Positions 15,353-23,925 are shown, counted from the stretch's first letter. The stretch: 54,412 nt of DNA from Planobispora rosea (GCF_014648175.1 NZ_BMQP01000054.1:1-54412); one strand, 5' to 3'. The notes: generated by a model from the sequence alone, not told the origin. Program-made: numbers and translations.

Positions 15353-15787
15353 TCAGCGGAACAGCGAGCGGACCAGGTTCCGGGTCTGCTCCCGGCGGTC
15401 CCAGGCGATCAGGGCGAAGATCAGTGCGAAGGCGGCCGGCAGCAGCGCCCAGGCCGGCTCGATGACCAGGATCTGGGTCAGGGCGGCCCCGGCCATCAGA
15501 CCGATCAGCCCCGTGGCGGCGGCTCCGGCCAGCCGGGGGACCAGCAGGCCGATCCCGCCGGCCAGCTCCACGGCACCGGTCACGTAGCGGAACCACTGGC
15601 CCCAGCCGATCAGCTCGAAGGTCTCCACCGCGTCGACCTGGCCGACGAACTTGGGCAGTGCCGAGGCGACGATCAGGAACGCCGCGATGAGGATCTGGAA
15701 GACCCACAGGACCCGGCGCAGGACCCGGCGGCGGGCGGAGATCTCGGCGGTGGCGGTGCTGGCGGTGAAGGTCTGCGTGGCGGCCAT
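15353..15787 (-). CDS. DoxX family membrane protein
   Basis: 144 residues with four membrane spans. The first span with LIAAFLIVASALPKFVG, the second around YVTGAVELAGGIGLLVPRLA and the charged end RREQTRN fit the DoxX/DoxX-like group. Members are linked to redox balance and oxidative stress, but the reaction is not known for most. Start ATG 15787 follows GGAAGGAC. It is divergent from the GlxA-type regulator gene 250 bases away, and that regulator may control it; this is inferred from position only. Confidence 0.87.
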   Translation of the reverse strand: MAATQTFTASTATAEISARRRVLRRVLWVFQILIAAFLIVASALPKFVGQVDAVETFELIGWGQWFRYVTGAVELAGGIGLLVPRLAGAAATGLIGLMAGAALTQILVIEPAWALLPAAFALIFALIAWDRREQTRNLVRSLFR

Positions 15788-16036
15788 GGTGGCTGTCCTT
15801 CCGGGCGGTGGTCGTTGCGGTGGTCGTTTCCCTCTTTGACCAGGCGTCGTCCGGCCGGAGGCGGAATCGACACGTCCCCGGATTTTTCTTCAAGATTTTT
15901 CACGCGCTCTCGCGGAGGCCGCCGGTGGCGGAGAAAACGCAGCTCAAAAGGGTGCAGTTCCACCGGCCGACACCGGTCACCGTCATGGCGCAATCTGCAA
16001 TATCTGTGTCGTGGACGCCACCTCCCCACGCTGACC

Positions 16037-17005
16037 ATGATGAATGCCATGCGGCGAGTGGTGGCGGTGACCTACGAGGGCTTCCAGCTCCTCGACCTGG
16101 CCGGTCCGGCGGACGTGTTCTCCGGGACGAGCCTGCTCGTCCCGGAGGACGGCTACCGGGTGGAGGCCGCCTCGGCCCGTACCGGCGCCGTGACCGCCTA
16201 CGGCGGGATCGCGATCACGGTGGGAACCGCTCTGCGCGACATCGACGGACCGGTCGACACGCTGCTGGTGGTGGGCGGCCTGAGCGCCCGGGACCAGGTG
16301 GACGACCGGGAGCTGGTCGGGCAGATCGCCCGGCTGGCGGGGGTGGCCCGCAGGGTCGCGTCGGTCTGCACCGGCGCCTATCTCCTGGCCGAGGCCGGGG
16401 TGCTGACCGGCCGGCGGGCGACCACGCACTGGCTGGCGGCCGCGGACCTGGCACGCCGTTACCCGGACGCGGAGGTGGACGCCAACCCGATCTACATCCG
16501 GGACGGCGACGTCTGGACCTCGGCCGGGGTGACCGCCGGAATCGACCTCGCGCTCGCGCTGGTGGCCGAGGACCACGGACACGCCCTGGCCCGGAAGGTG
16601 GCCCGCGGGCTCGTGATGTATCTGCACCGGCCGGGAGGGCAGGACCAGTTCAGCGTGCCGATGCGCGCCGCGGCGCCGCGAGCCGAGCCGTTGCGCGAGC
16701 TGCAGGCGTTCATCGACGGCAATCCCGCCGACGACCTGAGCGTGCCGGCCCTCGCCCGGCGCGCCGGGATGAGCGAGCGGCACTTCTCACGCGTCTTCAC
16801 CGAACAGACCGGGGTGTCTCCCGGACGGTACGTCGAGCGCAGCCGCGCCGATCTCGCCCGCCGGCTGCTGGAGAGCACGGCACACCCCCTCGACCGCGTC
16901 GCGAGGGAATCCGGGCTCGGCACGCCGGAGACCCTCTACCGCGTCTTCCGCCGCCACTGGCGGATCGCCCCCGGCGACTACCGCCGCCGGTTCCAGGCAT
17001 TCTGA
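16037..17005 (+). CDS. GlxA-type transcriptional regulator (DJ-1/PfpI + AraC HTH)
   Basis: About 322 residues. Residues 5-180 form a DJ-1/PfpI domain (VVAVTYEGFQLLDLAGPADV; nucleophile-elbow region VASVCTGAYLLAEAGVLTGR). Residues about 220-320 are an AraC helix-turn-helix (SVPALARRAGMSERHFSRVF; PETLYRVFRRHWRIAPGDYR). Such regulators sense a metabolite or thiol-reactive compound through the DJ-1 part. There is no clear ribosome site; ATG at 16037, 16040 or 16049 are all possible. It is divergent from DoxX and followed by a second DJ-1 protein 170 bases downstream. The interval between them shows only C-rich repeats. Confidence 0.88.
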   Translation: MMNAMRRVVAVTYEGFQLLDLAGPADVFSGTSLLVPEDGYRVEAASARTGAVTAYGGIAITVGTALRDIDGPVDTLLVVGGLSARDQVDDRELVGQIARLAGVARRVASVCTGAYLLAEAGVLTGRRATTHWLAAADLARRYPDAEVDANPIYIRDGDVWTSAGVTAGIDLALALVAEDHGHALARKVARGLVMYLHRPGGQDQFSVPMRAAAPRAEPLRELQAFIDGNPADDLSVPALARRAGMSERHFSRVFTEQTGVSPGRYVERSRADLARRLLESTAHPLDRVARESGLGTPETLYRVFRRHWRIAPGDYRRRFQAF

Positions 17006-17176
17006 ACGCCTCCCGGATGTTTCCCAGACACTCCGGGCACTCCCCGAAGTCTCCGGCGTGCTCCCCGATTCCCGGGGCTTCCCCGCGCTTCCCGGCCCTC
17101 CCGAACTCCTCGTGTCCTCGGCAGTCCCCGGCGTTCGCAACGGCCCTGAACAGCTTCATCCGAAGGAGAGCTGACC

Positions 17177-17800
17177 ATGCACGTCGCCGTCCCCCTCTAC
17201 CCCCGGTTCACCGCCCTCGACGCGGTCGGTCCCTACACGGTTCTCGCCTTCACGCCCGGCTGGTCGGTCACGTTCGTCGCCGCCGTACCCGGTCCGGTCG
17301 TCGACGACAACGGCAAGCTCTCGATCACCGCAACCGCCGCCTTCGAGGACGTGCCCCGGCCGGACGTGATCCTGGTCCCCGGCGGTCCGGGCACCGTCGC
17401 CGCCATGGGCGATGAGGGACTCCTCTCCTGGATCCGCGCCGCTCACGAGCACACGAGGTGGACGACCTCGGTCTGCAGCGGTTCGTTCGTCCTCGGCGCG
17501 GCGGGTGTGCTGACCGGCCGGAGGGCCACGAGCCACTGGGGCTGGGTCGACCAGCTCTCCGCCGTCGGTGCCCAGCCCGTCAAGGAGCGCGTGGTGATCG
17601 ACGGCAGGATCGTGACGGCCGCGGGAGTCTCCGCCGGTATCGACATGGCCCTGGCCCTCCTCGCCGAGGCGGCGGACGAGGAGACGGCGCGGACCGTACA
17701 GCTCGCGATCGAATACGACCCGCAGCCGCCGTTCGGCGGCGCCGACCCGCACACCGCCCCCGGCGCCCGGCGCGAGGCCGCGCTGAGCTTGATCTCCTGA
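17177..17800 (+). CDS. DJ-1/PfpI family protein, isonitrile hydratase-like
   Basis: 207 residues from ATG 17177, preceded by GAAGGAGAG. The single DJ-1/PfpI domain shows the N-terminal strand (VAVPLYPRFTALDAVGPYTV), VILVPGGPGT and the nucleophile segment TTSVCSGSFVLGAAGVLTGR with Cys at about position 101. Its closest recognisable relatives are the isonitrile hydratase/ThiJ group, but the substrate is not certain. It shares the same fold as the N-terminal half of the regulator just upstream, so the pair may act on and sense related compounds. Confidence 0.87.
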   Translation: MHVAVPLYPRFTALDAVGPYTVLAFTPGWSVTFVAAVPGPVVDDNGKLSITATAAFEDVPRPDVILVPGGPGTVAAMGDEGLLSWIRAAHEHTRWTTSVCSGSFVLGAAGVLTGRRATSHWGWVDQLSAVGAQPVKERVVIDGRIVTAAGVSAGIDMALALLAEAADEETARTVQLAIEYDPQPPFGGADPHTAPGARREAALSLIS

Positions 17801-17841
17801 TCTCCCACGCTCCGCGCGACCGGTGAGGCCCGCCGGATGAC

Positions 17842-17925
17842 CTCAGCGGACACAGGGGCCTCAGCGGACACAGGGGCCTCAGCGGACACAGGGGCCTCAG
17901 CGGACACAGGGGCCTCAGCGGACGC
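17842..17925. repeat. 18-bp minisatellite at convergent gene ends
   Basis: Four perfect 18-base units beginning CTCAGCGGAC (17842-17913) and a partial fifth. Each unit contains TCA, so the stop codon of the amidohydrolase gene (17915-17917) is part of the fifth copy. The array lies in the 114-base gap between convergent genes. The perfect identity of copies implies recent growth by slippage or unequal crossing over. Confidence 0.92.
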
Positions 17926-19084
17926 GGTGGCCGAGCCGGAACACGGCCCGCACGTCGAGCAGGGCGGCCGGATCGGTCAGGGGATCACCCGCCACCGCGA
18001 GGATGTCGGCGTCCATCCCGGGCGCGAGGCGTCCCTTGCGCCGGTCGAGGCGGCACAACCGGGCCGGCAGCGAGGTGACCGCGCGCAGGGCCTCCACCGG
18101 GGTCAGGCCGAGCGTGCGGACCGTCATGCCGACCGTGTGCGGCAGCACGTCGTGCGGCTTCGGCGGGCCGATCCCGGCGTCCGTACCGAAGACGACGGTG
18201 GCCCCGGCCTTCCGGAACCGTGCGAAGAGGTCGGTCAGCGCGGCCAGCCTGGCGGTGATGCGCGGCGGTATCGCGGCTCCCGGGACCGCCCCGAACGTCG
18301 CCGACACCACCACCCCGGTGCGGGCCATCTTCTCGATGACCTCCGGCCTGGCCTCGACGCCGTCCTCGGTGAAGAACGAACAGTGCTCGACGGAGTCGAC
18401 GCCCGCCTCGACCGCGTCCGCGATCGCCTGGCCCGCGTGCGCGTGCGCGGTGATCGGCAGGCCCCGCCGGTGGGCCTCGTCGACGGCCGCCCGCAACTCG
18501 TCGATCCCGTACTGGGAGAGATGGGAGCGGGTTCCGGGGGTGAGCTCGCCGCCACTCGCCATGATCTTGATGACGTCCACTCCCCGCTCGGCACGGGCGC
18601 GCACCGCCGCGCGCACGCTCTCGACGCCGTCCGCCTCACCGCCCAGGTACCAGCAGTGGCCGCGGGTGGTGGTGATCGGCGGTCCGGCGGTGAGCAGGTG
18701 CGGGCCCGCCGCGGGATCACGGGCGGACTCCGCGCGCAGCAGCAGCCCGAGGTAACCGCGGTCACCCAGGTCGCGCACGGTGGTGATACCGGCGGCCAGC
18801 GCGGTACGGGCCGCGGCCCGCATGCCCTCAAGAGCCTGGGCATCGTCACGTGCGGCCAGCGCGCCGACGGGATCGGCACCGGCGTCGAAAGCGAGGTGCA
18901 CGTGGGCGTCGATCAGGCCGGGCAGCAGCGTCGCGTCACCCAGATCGACGAGCGCGGCCCCGGAGGGCACGGAGCCGTCATGCCGTACGGACACGACACG
19001 ACCGTCCTCGACGATCACAGTGGGCTCGCCCGCCAGAACCGTCTCGTCACCGTCGAACAGGCGAGCCGCCCGAATGGCCTGCAT
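17915..19084 (-). CDS. Amidohydrolase family protein (metal-dependent hydrolase)
   Basis: 389 residues from ATG 19084, preceded by GCGAGGAGGACG. The metal motif HxH is in LLPGLIDAHVHLAFDAG; VDVIKIMASGG supplies the bridging Lys-type segment; ITAHAHAG and VEHCSFF supply further His ligands and VVFGTDAG the Asp. This is the imidazolonepropionase/prolidase-like branch of amidohydrolases, acting in the cytoplasm on cyclic amides or dipeptide-like substrates. Substrate unknown. Alone in its transcription unit. The 19106-19376 interval upstream shows no gene. Confidence 0.9.
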   Translation of the reverse strand: MQAIRAARLFDGDETVLAGEPTVIVEDGRVVSVRHDGSVPSGAALVDLGDATLLPGLIDAHVHLAFDAGADPVGALAARDDAQALEGMRAAARTALAAGITTVRDLGDRGYLGLLLRAESARDPAAGPHLLTAGPPITTTRGHCWYLGGEADGVESVRAAVRARAERGVDVIKIMASGGELTPGTRSHLSQYGIDELRAAVDEAHRRGLPITAHAHAGQAIADAVEAGVDSVEHCSFFTEDGVEARPEVIEKMARTGVVVSATFGAVPGAAIPPRITARLAALTDLFARFRKAGATVVFGTDAGIGPPKPHDVLPHTVGMTVRTLGLTPVEALRAVTSLPARLCRLDRRKGRLAPGMDADILAVAGDPLTDPAALLDVRAVFRLGHRVR

Positions 19085-19376
19085 CGGTCGTCCTCCTCGC
19101 GTCATGGGCGATGGCCGAACGGACGGCCGTGGAGGGGTACGGATCCCTCCGGGTGTGATGAGAACATCTCATCCCCAGCTCGGATTGTCGCGGCATCTCC
19201 CACGGTTCCCGAGAGGGGATCCATGGAGTGACGGCCGACGTCGTCGCCGAACGCAGGACGGGCGTGCATCCGACCTGACGCCGATCTCCGCTGCGCGGTC
19301 TCAGCTCAGGCGACATCCGGCGGTTCCTCGGTGACAGGCAGGCACCCCGTTCGCGACAAGACCGGGCCTTCAGGGA

Positions 19377-20258
19377 TCAGCCGCCGCCCTTGCTGAAGTG
19401 CTGGTAGTCCTTGATGCCCGACCAGTAGCCGCCCCACTCCCAGCCGAGGCGGGCGAAGGCCTTGACCACCCGGTCGCCGGGATTGATCACGCCGGGGGCG
19501 TCCACCGGGCGCCTGGCGAACTTGCGGGCGTTGCGGTGCGCCACCGAGCCGTCGGAGGAGACGTAGGGGTTCTCCCGGGGGTTGATGTCGATGGCCTTGC
19601 CGTAGGCGTGCCGGGACCAGCTGCTCGACCCGGTCGCCGGGCGGCAGTTGAAGGCCGAGGTGTTGTCGGCGTCGATGGAGTCGAAGTCGTCGCCCTTGTA
19701 GACGTCGACGAGCTCCATCCGGTAGATCGGCCAGCGCCAGCCGTACAGGCGCCGGAAGACCGTGACGACGTCGTCGGCGACGTCCTCGTGGACGACCAGC
19801 TCGCCGATGTGCGGCCGGTCGTCGAAACCCCAGTAGGTCATCGTGATCAGCCGCAGGTCGCGGACCGGGACCGGGCAGCCCGAGCGCCAGGAGTGCTCCA
19901 GCCGCTCCCGGGCGATCCGCGAGATCTTCGCGGAGAACTCGGGAGGGCCGGCCGGAGGCGGGGTCGAGGTCGGCTCCGGAGGCGGCGACGGGGAGAACGG
20001 GGCCGGGGACGGCGGGAGCGAGGACGGCGCCGCGGGAGAACCGGGGGAAGGGGACGCCGAGGGCGACGGGGAGGACGACGGAGAGGACGGGGTGGGGGAC
20101 GGCCGCGACGGTGAGAACACGCTGGGCCGTACGGAGTTCCGCGCCGGCTCCTCCGTGGGCACGGCGACGGGGTCCGAGGTGCCGCAGGAGGCCATCACCA
20201 GACAGGCCGTCACCGCCAGGGCGGCGCGGCCGGACGTTCCGGACGCAGAGCTTCTCAC
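19377..20258 (-). CDS. Lipoprotein M15-family peptidase (D,D-carboxypeptidase-like)
   Basis: 293 residues from GTG 20258 (GAGGGGTGACG upstream). A lipoprotein signal ends at Cys25 (ACLVMASC). Residues about 42-108 are a Ser/Pro-rich linker for crossing the cell wall. The catalytic part has the VanY/M15 zinc motif HxxxxxxD in SRHAYGKAIDINPRENPYV and the downstream YQHFS histidine. It is expected to cut peptidoglycan peptides at the outer face of the membrane. The single-gene unit lies between the amidohydrolase and the divergent AAA ATPase region. Confidence 0.88.
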   Translation of the reverse strand: MRSSASGTSGRAALAVTACLVMASCGTSDPVAVPTEEPARNSVRPSVFSPSRPSPTPSSPSSSPSPSASPSPGSPAAPSSLPPSPAPFSPSPPPEPTSTPPPAGPPEFSAKISRIARERLEHSWRSGCPVPVRDLRLITMTYWGFDDRPHIGELVVHEDVADDVVTVFRRLYGWRWPIYRMELVDVYKGDDFDSIDADNTSAFNCRPATGSSSWSRHAYGKAIDINPRENPYVSSDGSVAHRNARKFARRPVDAPGVINPGDRVVKAFARLGWEWGGYWSGIKDYQHFSKGGG

Positions 20259-20508
20259 CCGTCACCCCTCACATCGGAGGAATCCACCAGCACCAGCGTA
20301 GTCTTCCCGATACGAGAAGTGACGGGAGTCCGGATCTCCGCCGTGTGCGGTCTCCCCCCGGGCGAGGATGGGCTCGTCCGGACGGAGGAAGCAGGTCCGT
20401 CCGGACGTTCGCGGACCCGCCGCAGACCCTTTCCGGTCCTCTCCGGTCCTTTCCGGTTCGACGCCTGACCGGTCTTTGGGTGAGCTTTTCTCGGAAGCTC
20501 TCGTCATT

Positions 20509-20559
20509 GTGTTCGATGCCGCGCTACAGTCGTAGGCATCGGATCGAACACCGGTTCGG
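20509..20559 (+). promoter_or_regulatory. Promoter with near-consensus SOS (LexA) box
   Basis: TCGAAC-ACCG-GTTCGG (20544-20559) matches 11 of 12 defined bases of the actinobacterial LexA box TCGAAC-N4-GTTCGA. A second half-site GTTCGA lies at 20511-20516 and forms a longer inverted repeat with it (20509-20520 with 20535-20551). A -10-like TACAGT (20525-20530) lies between. The placement over a promoter about 200 bases before the AAA ATPase suggests DNA-damage control. The rest of 20259-20598 shows no gene. Confidence 0.6.
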
Positions 20560-20733
20560 GCGCCGTCCGATGCTGTCCGTCCAGGTGAGGGGTGTGCCAT
20601 GACGATGCTCGCACCGTCCTCCACCCCCGGCCCGCCCGCGCCGCGCGGTCCTGTGCGGCGGCGTGCGACACGCCGTAGCCCTTTCTACGGAAATCTAAGA
20701 CGACCGCTATATCCCGTCATACAGTCCGAGACT

Positions 20734-21915
20734 GTGGACCCCGTGCGCAACCCCTATGCCCCCGGCGCGGGCCAGCGCCCCCCGGAGCTCGCCGGGCGTG
20801 ACCGCGAGCTGCAGCAGTTCGAGGTCGTCCTGGAGCGGGTGGCCCGGGGCCGTCCGGAGCGCAGCATGGTCGTCACCGGCCTGCGCGGTGTCGGCAAGAC
20901 CGTCCTGCTCAACACCTTCAAGTCGATGGCCATGCAGCGGCTGTGGGGGACCGGGAAGATCGAGGCCCGGCCCGACCGGTCGATCCGGCGGCCGGTGGCC
21001 GCCGCCCTGCACATGGCGGTCCGCGAGCTGGCCCCGCGGCATCGCGCGCCCGAGCGCATCGAGGAGTTCCTCGGCGTGCTGAAGGCGTTCGCGATGCGCG
21101 ACACGTCCGCGGCCAAGGGCACCTCCCACTGGTCCCCCGGGATCGACGTGCCCGCCGCGCGCGGCCGGGCCGACTCCGGCGATCTGGAGATCGACCTCAC
21201 CGAGCTGTTCGTCGACGCCGCCGCCGTCGCCACCGACCTCGGTGTCGGGATCGCCCTGTTCATCGACGAGATGCAGGACGTGCAGGTCGAGGACGTCTCG
21301 GCGCTCTGCGCGGCCTGTCACGAGCTCTCCCAGAACGGCGGCCCGCTGATCGTGGTCGGCGCGGGTCTGCCACACCTGCCCAGCGTGTTGTCGGCCAGCA
21401 AGAGCTACTCCGAGCGGCTGTTCCGCTACGCCAGGATCGACCGGCTCGACCGGGAGGCCGCCGATCTGGCGCTCATCGTCCCGGCGGCGGAGGAGGGCGT
21501 GGAGTTCACGCAGGAGGCCCTCGACGCGCTCTACGAGGCGGCCGACGGCTACCCGTACTTCGTCCAGGCCTACGGCAAGGTCGCCTGGGACCTGGCGCCG
21601 CGCAGCCCCATCACCGCCGAGGACGTCCGGGTCGCGGCGCCGGAGGCCGAGGAGGAGCTCGCGGTGGGCTTCTTCGGCAGCCGCTACGAGCGGGCCACCC
21701 CGGCCGAGCGCGACTACATGCACGCGATCGCCTCGATCGGGGACGAGCCGGTGGCCACCGCCGAGGTGGCCGAGCTGCTCGGTCGCAAGCCGTCCAGTCT
21801 CTCCCCGGCCCGTGACAGCCTCATCAAGAAGGGCCTGATCTACAGCGCCGAGCGCGGCCTGATCGCCTTCACCGTCCCCCACTTCGGAAAGTTTCTGCGT
21901 TCCCAGCCCATCTGA
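20734..21915 (+). CDS. AAA-family ATPase (P-loop, winged-helix C-terminus)
   Basis: 393 residues from GTG 20734. Walker A is VVTGLRGVGKTVLL and Walker B is GIALFIDEMQD. A sensor-like segment VVGAGLPHLPSVL follows, and the last 60 residues read as a winged helix (TAEVAELLGRKPSSLSPARD). The ATPase is of the ORC/Cdc6-like STAND group common in actinobacteria. I prefer GTG 20734 because family members begin with DPVRNPYAPGAG and because TACAGT (20720-20725) is placed for leaderless translation. An in-frame ATG at 20599 with a good ribosome site (AGGTGAGGGG) would add 45 residues. The SOS box upstream hints at a role in DNA damage. Confidence 0.85.
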   Translation: MDPVRNPYAPGAGQRPPELAGRDRELQQFEVVLERVARGRPERSMVVTGLRGVGKTVLLNTFKSMAMQRLWGTGKIEARPDRSIRRPVAAALHMAVRELAPRHRAPERIEEFLGVLKAFAMRDTSAAKGTSHWSPGIDVPAARGRADSGDLEIDLTELFVDAAAVATDLGVGIALFIDEMQDVQVEDVSALCAACHELSQNGGPLIVVGAGLPHLPSVLSASKSYSERLFRYARIDRLDREAADLALIVPAAEEGVEFTQEALDALYEAADGYPYFVQAYGKVAWDLAPRSPITAEDVRVAAPEAEEELAVGFFGSRYERATPAERDYMHAIASIGDEPVATAEVAELLGRKPSSLSPARDSLIKKGLIYSAERGLIAFTVPHFGKFLRSQPI

Positions 21916-21929
21916 ACAAATGTTCGATA
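21914..21929 (+). promoter_or_regulatory. Orphan SOS-box-like sequence and promoter
   Basis: CTGAAC-AAAT-GTTCGA follows the stop of the AAA ATPase; it matches 10 of 12 bases of the LexA box and runs into TATACT, a good -10 element. No gene starts downstream on the plus strand before the 3' end of the oppositely oriented MauE-like gene, so it is either a relic of a lost gene, a source of antisense RNA, or chance. Confidence 0.35.
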
Positions 21930-21955
21930 TACTGAGGGTGGGCCTGGCGACGGCC

Positions 21956-22978
21956 CTAGCCCTCTATACGGCTCTCTAGTGGGGAAGCTAGAGAGCCGTA
22001 TAGAGCTGAATCGTGTCTGGCGTGCGTCCATTCACCCTGGACAGAGGCAGGCTCGCCGGGGGACTCGATGCCGACCGTACGGCCTGCGGCGTCGACCACG
22101 GCCACGCGCACCGCCGGGCGACGGCCGCTCAGCCGGATCGCGAAGACCACGTCCACCGGCTCGCCCGGTCCTCCGGCGCGGAGTCCCGGATGGATACCCG
22201 GATAGACGAAGAACCTCCAGCAGAGCTCCCGCCAGCTGTCGACCGGCTCCGCTCTCGCCAGCAGCCAGGCATGCGACTGCCAGACCGTGCTCGCCCGAAG
22301 TAGTGACTCGGCCTTCGCCGGATCCGAGGGGCGGTTCTCACAGGGAGCGCGATACCGGAGCCGGGAGGCGATCTCCTCGATCTCCGGTGAGAGCGCGGCG
22401 ATGAGCAGCAGCCCGATGACCATGGCGAGCGCCGTGATCCAGGAGATTCCGGCCAGCACCGACCATCCGGAGACCGGGCCGGCCCAGACGGTGCCTGCGG
22501 CCATGGCCGTCAGGACCGCCGTACGGGCCAGCGAGCGGAAGCCCACCGGGACCGCGCTGACGTCACCGAAACAACCGCAGCCCGCATCCGGCCGGCGACG
22601 CCGAAGTTCCCACAGGACGTAGGTGGAGATCGTGAAGAAGGCGGTCGTGCCCCATCGGAAGAGCGGGTGCCCGGTGGCCATCAGACCGCCCAGCAGGACC
22701 GCCTCCCCGGCCGCGCAACCGAGCATCGCGGGCGCGTGCCACCGCTCGGCCAGCAGGACGGCCGGTCCGAGCCCGCTCATCCCGCCGGGCTGCGTGCCCT
22801 TCGCGACGGTCCGCACCTTGGCCGCGGTGCCCAGCGCCAGCAGCACGCTCAGCACGGGGAGCTGGGCCGTGGCGACAGTCATGGCGAGCTGCGCCGCCTC
22901 CGTCATCTGCGTTGCCTGTGCCACCTCGGTTGTCTGCGCCATCTGGGTTATATGCGCCATCTGTGTCATCTGTGTCAC
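21956..22978 (-). CDS. MauE/DoxX-like membrane protein
   Basis: 340 residues from GTG 22978, which overlaps the preceding stop as GTGA. The N-terminus is an unusual run of TQMAQ-like repeats up to about residue 30. The membrane part (about 35-205) has the MauE features, a helix LLALGTAAKVRTVAKG and the Cys motif DAGCGCFGDVSAVPVG, typical of proteins linked to disulphide or electron handling. The C-terminal 120 residues are soluble (YPGIHPGLRAGGPGEPVDVV). Translationally coupled to the Cys-rich upstream protein, so the two probably work together at the cell surface. Confidence 0.82.
   Translation of the reverse strand: MTQMTQMAHITQMAQTTEVAQATQMTEAAQLAMTVATAQLPVLSVLLALGTAAKVRTVAKGTQPGGMSGLGPAVLLAERWHAPAMLGCAAGEAVLLGGLMATGHPLFRWGTTAFFTISTYVLWELRRRRPDAGCGCFGDVSAVPVGFRSLARTAVLTAMAAGTVWAGPVSGWSVLAGISWITALAMVIGLLLIAALSPEIEEIASRLRYRAPCENRPSDPAKAESLLRASTVWQSHAWLLARAEPVDSWRELCWRFFVYPGIHPGLRAGGPGEPVDVVFAIRLSGRRPAVRVAVVDAAGRTVGIESPGEPASVQGEWTHARHDSALYGSLASPLESRIEG
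21962..22005. terminator. Long AT-rich hairpin, likely bidirectional terminator
   Basis: An 18-base perfect stem (21962-21979 with 21988-22005) with an 8-base loop. It is much more AT-rich than its surroundings and overlaps the last codons of the MauE-like gene, between convergent genes. It would work as a terminator for the AAA ATPase and, by its position inside the other gene's 3' end, could stabilise or shorten that transcript. Confidence 0.6.
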
Positions 22979-23925
22979 TCCAATCCGACCCGGGCGTTGA
23001 AGCACCCCTTGGTCAGGTCCCCACCGAGTTCCACGAAGGAGGACGGCGCCAGCTCCACGATCCGGCCGCGCGGAGAGGTGCCGCACTCCAGGCACCGGTC
23101 ACAGAACCGACCGGTGAGGCAGCCGCACGCCACGATCGGCACGATCGAGGTGCGTCCGGCGCACACGTTGCGTACGTCGAGCGTCGAGCCCAGCGAGAGG
23201 TAGGGCAGCCCGGCGCAGGACACCCCGGTGTCGGCGCAGTCCGCGTCGGAGGACTCCAGCATCGGATAAGCGGCCCCCCGCTCGCCCCAGTCGAAGGCGT
23301 CGGACCAGGTCGCCGTGCCCGAGACCCGGGGTTGCGCGCCGCCGTACGCCGGAGGGGGCGGAGGTACGGACGGCCAGCGGTAGGGGGGCTGCGAGGTCGC
23401 GGGCAGCCGGGCGTGGGCGACCCCGTCCTCGCGGACCCCGATCGCGTCGAACAGGTAGCCGGGCTCGAACTTCGGGTGCCGGACCCGGATCCGTCCCGAG
23501 GCGCGGTAGGGGACGACGACGGTGCGCCGCCCCCGGTGCGGGCCGCAGTAGAGCTCCATGGTGACGTCACCGGGGCCCCGGCCGATCTCTTCGATCACGC
23601 CTGTGATCCGGGTGATGTCCGCCCAGATCCGCTCGGCGACCTTGCCCTCCTTCAGCGCCTTGACGATCACCTGTGCGCCCACCGGCAGATCGGCCGGGGT
23701 GACGGTGTCGCCGCGCCAGGCGGTGGCCCACGGCGCGATGACGAGACGCTCATGTCTTCCGTCCGGTGTCTCGATGGTGATCAGGTGCGGGCTGACGTCC
23801 AGGATCTCGCCGGTGACGGCGTACAGGATTTCGCCTTCGTCGGAGACCGGCCCGGGATCGTCGAGACTCCGGCCGAGCGCGGCCGCGGCCAGGACGCGGC
23901 GACGGTCGACGCTCCGATGGGGCAT
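22975..23925 (-). CDS. Secreted Cys-rich protein with RlpA/expansin-like C-terminus
   Basis: 316 residues from ATG 23925, preceded by AGGGAGAACC. The N-terminus carries RRR followed by a hydrophobic stretch, possibly a Tat-type or weak signal. The C-terminal 110 residues hold about ten cysteines (CADTGVSC, IVACGCLTGRFCDRCLECG) within a fold that resembles a double-psi beta-barrel (LPYLSLGSTLDVRN and GRIVELAPSSFVELGG). Such barrels occur in RlpA, expansins and lytic enzymes. The multiple Cys and the coupled MauE-like gene suggest disulphide formation outside the cell. No catalytic claim is justified. Confidence 0.72.
   Translation of the reverse strand: MPHRSVDRRRVLAAAALGRSLDDPGPVSDEGEILYAVTGEILDVSPHLITIETPDGRHERLVIAPWATAWRGDTVTPADLPVGAQVIVKALKEGKVAERIWADITRITGVIEEIGRGPGDVTMELYCGPHRGRRTVVVPYRASGRIRVRHPKFEPGYLFDAIGVREDGVAHARLPATSQPPYRWPSVPPPPPAYGGAQPRVSGTATWSDAFDWGERGAAYPMLESSDADCADTGVSCAGLPYLSLGSTLDVRNVCAGRTSIVPIVACGCLTGRFCDRCLECGTSPRGRIVELAPSSFVELGGDLTKGCFNARVGLE

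Noticed and set aside
20262..20624. Minus-strand frame of 120 residues upstream of the AAA ATPase
   Set aside because: It covers the SOS-type promoter region, has no protein character and no ribosome site.
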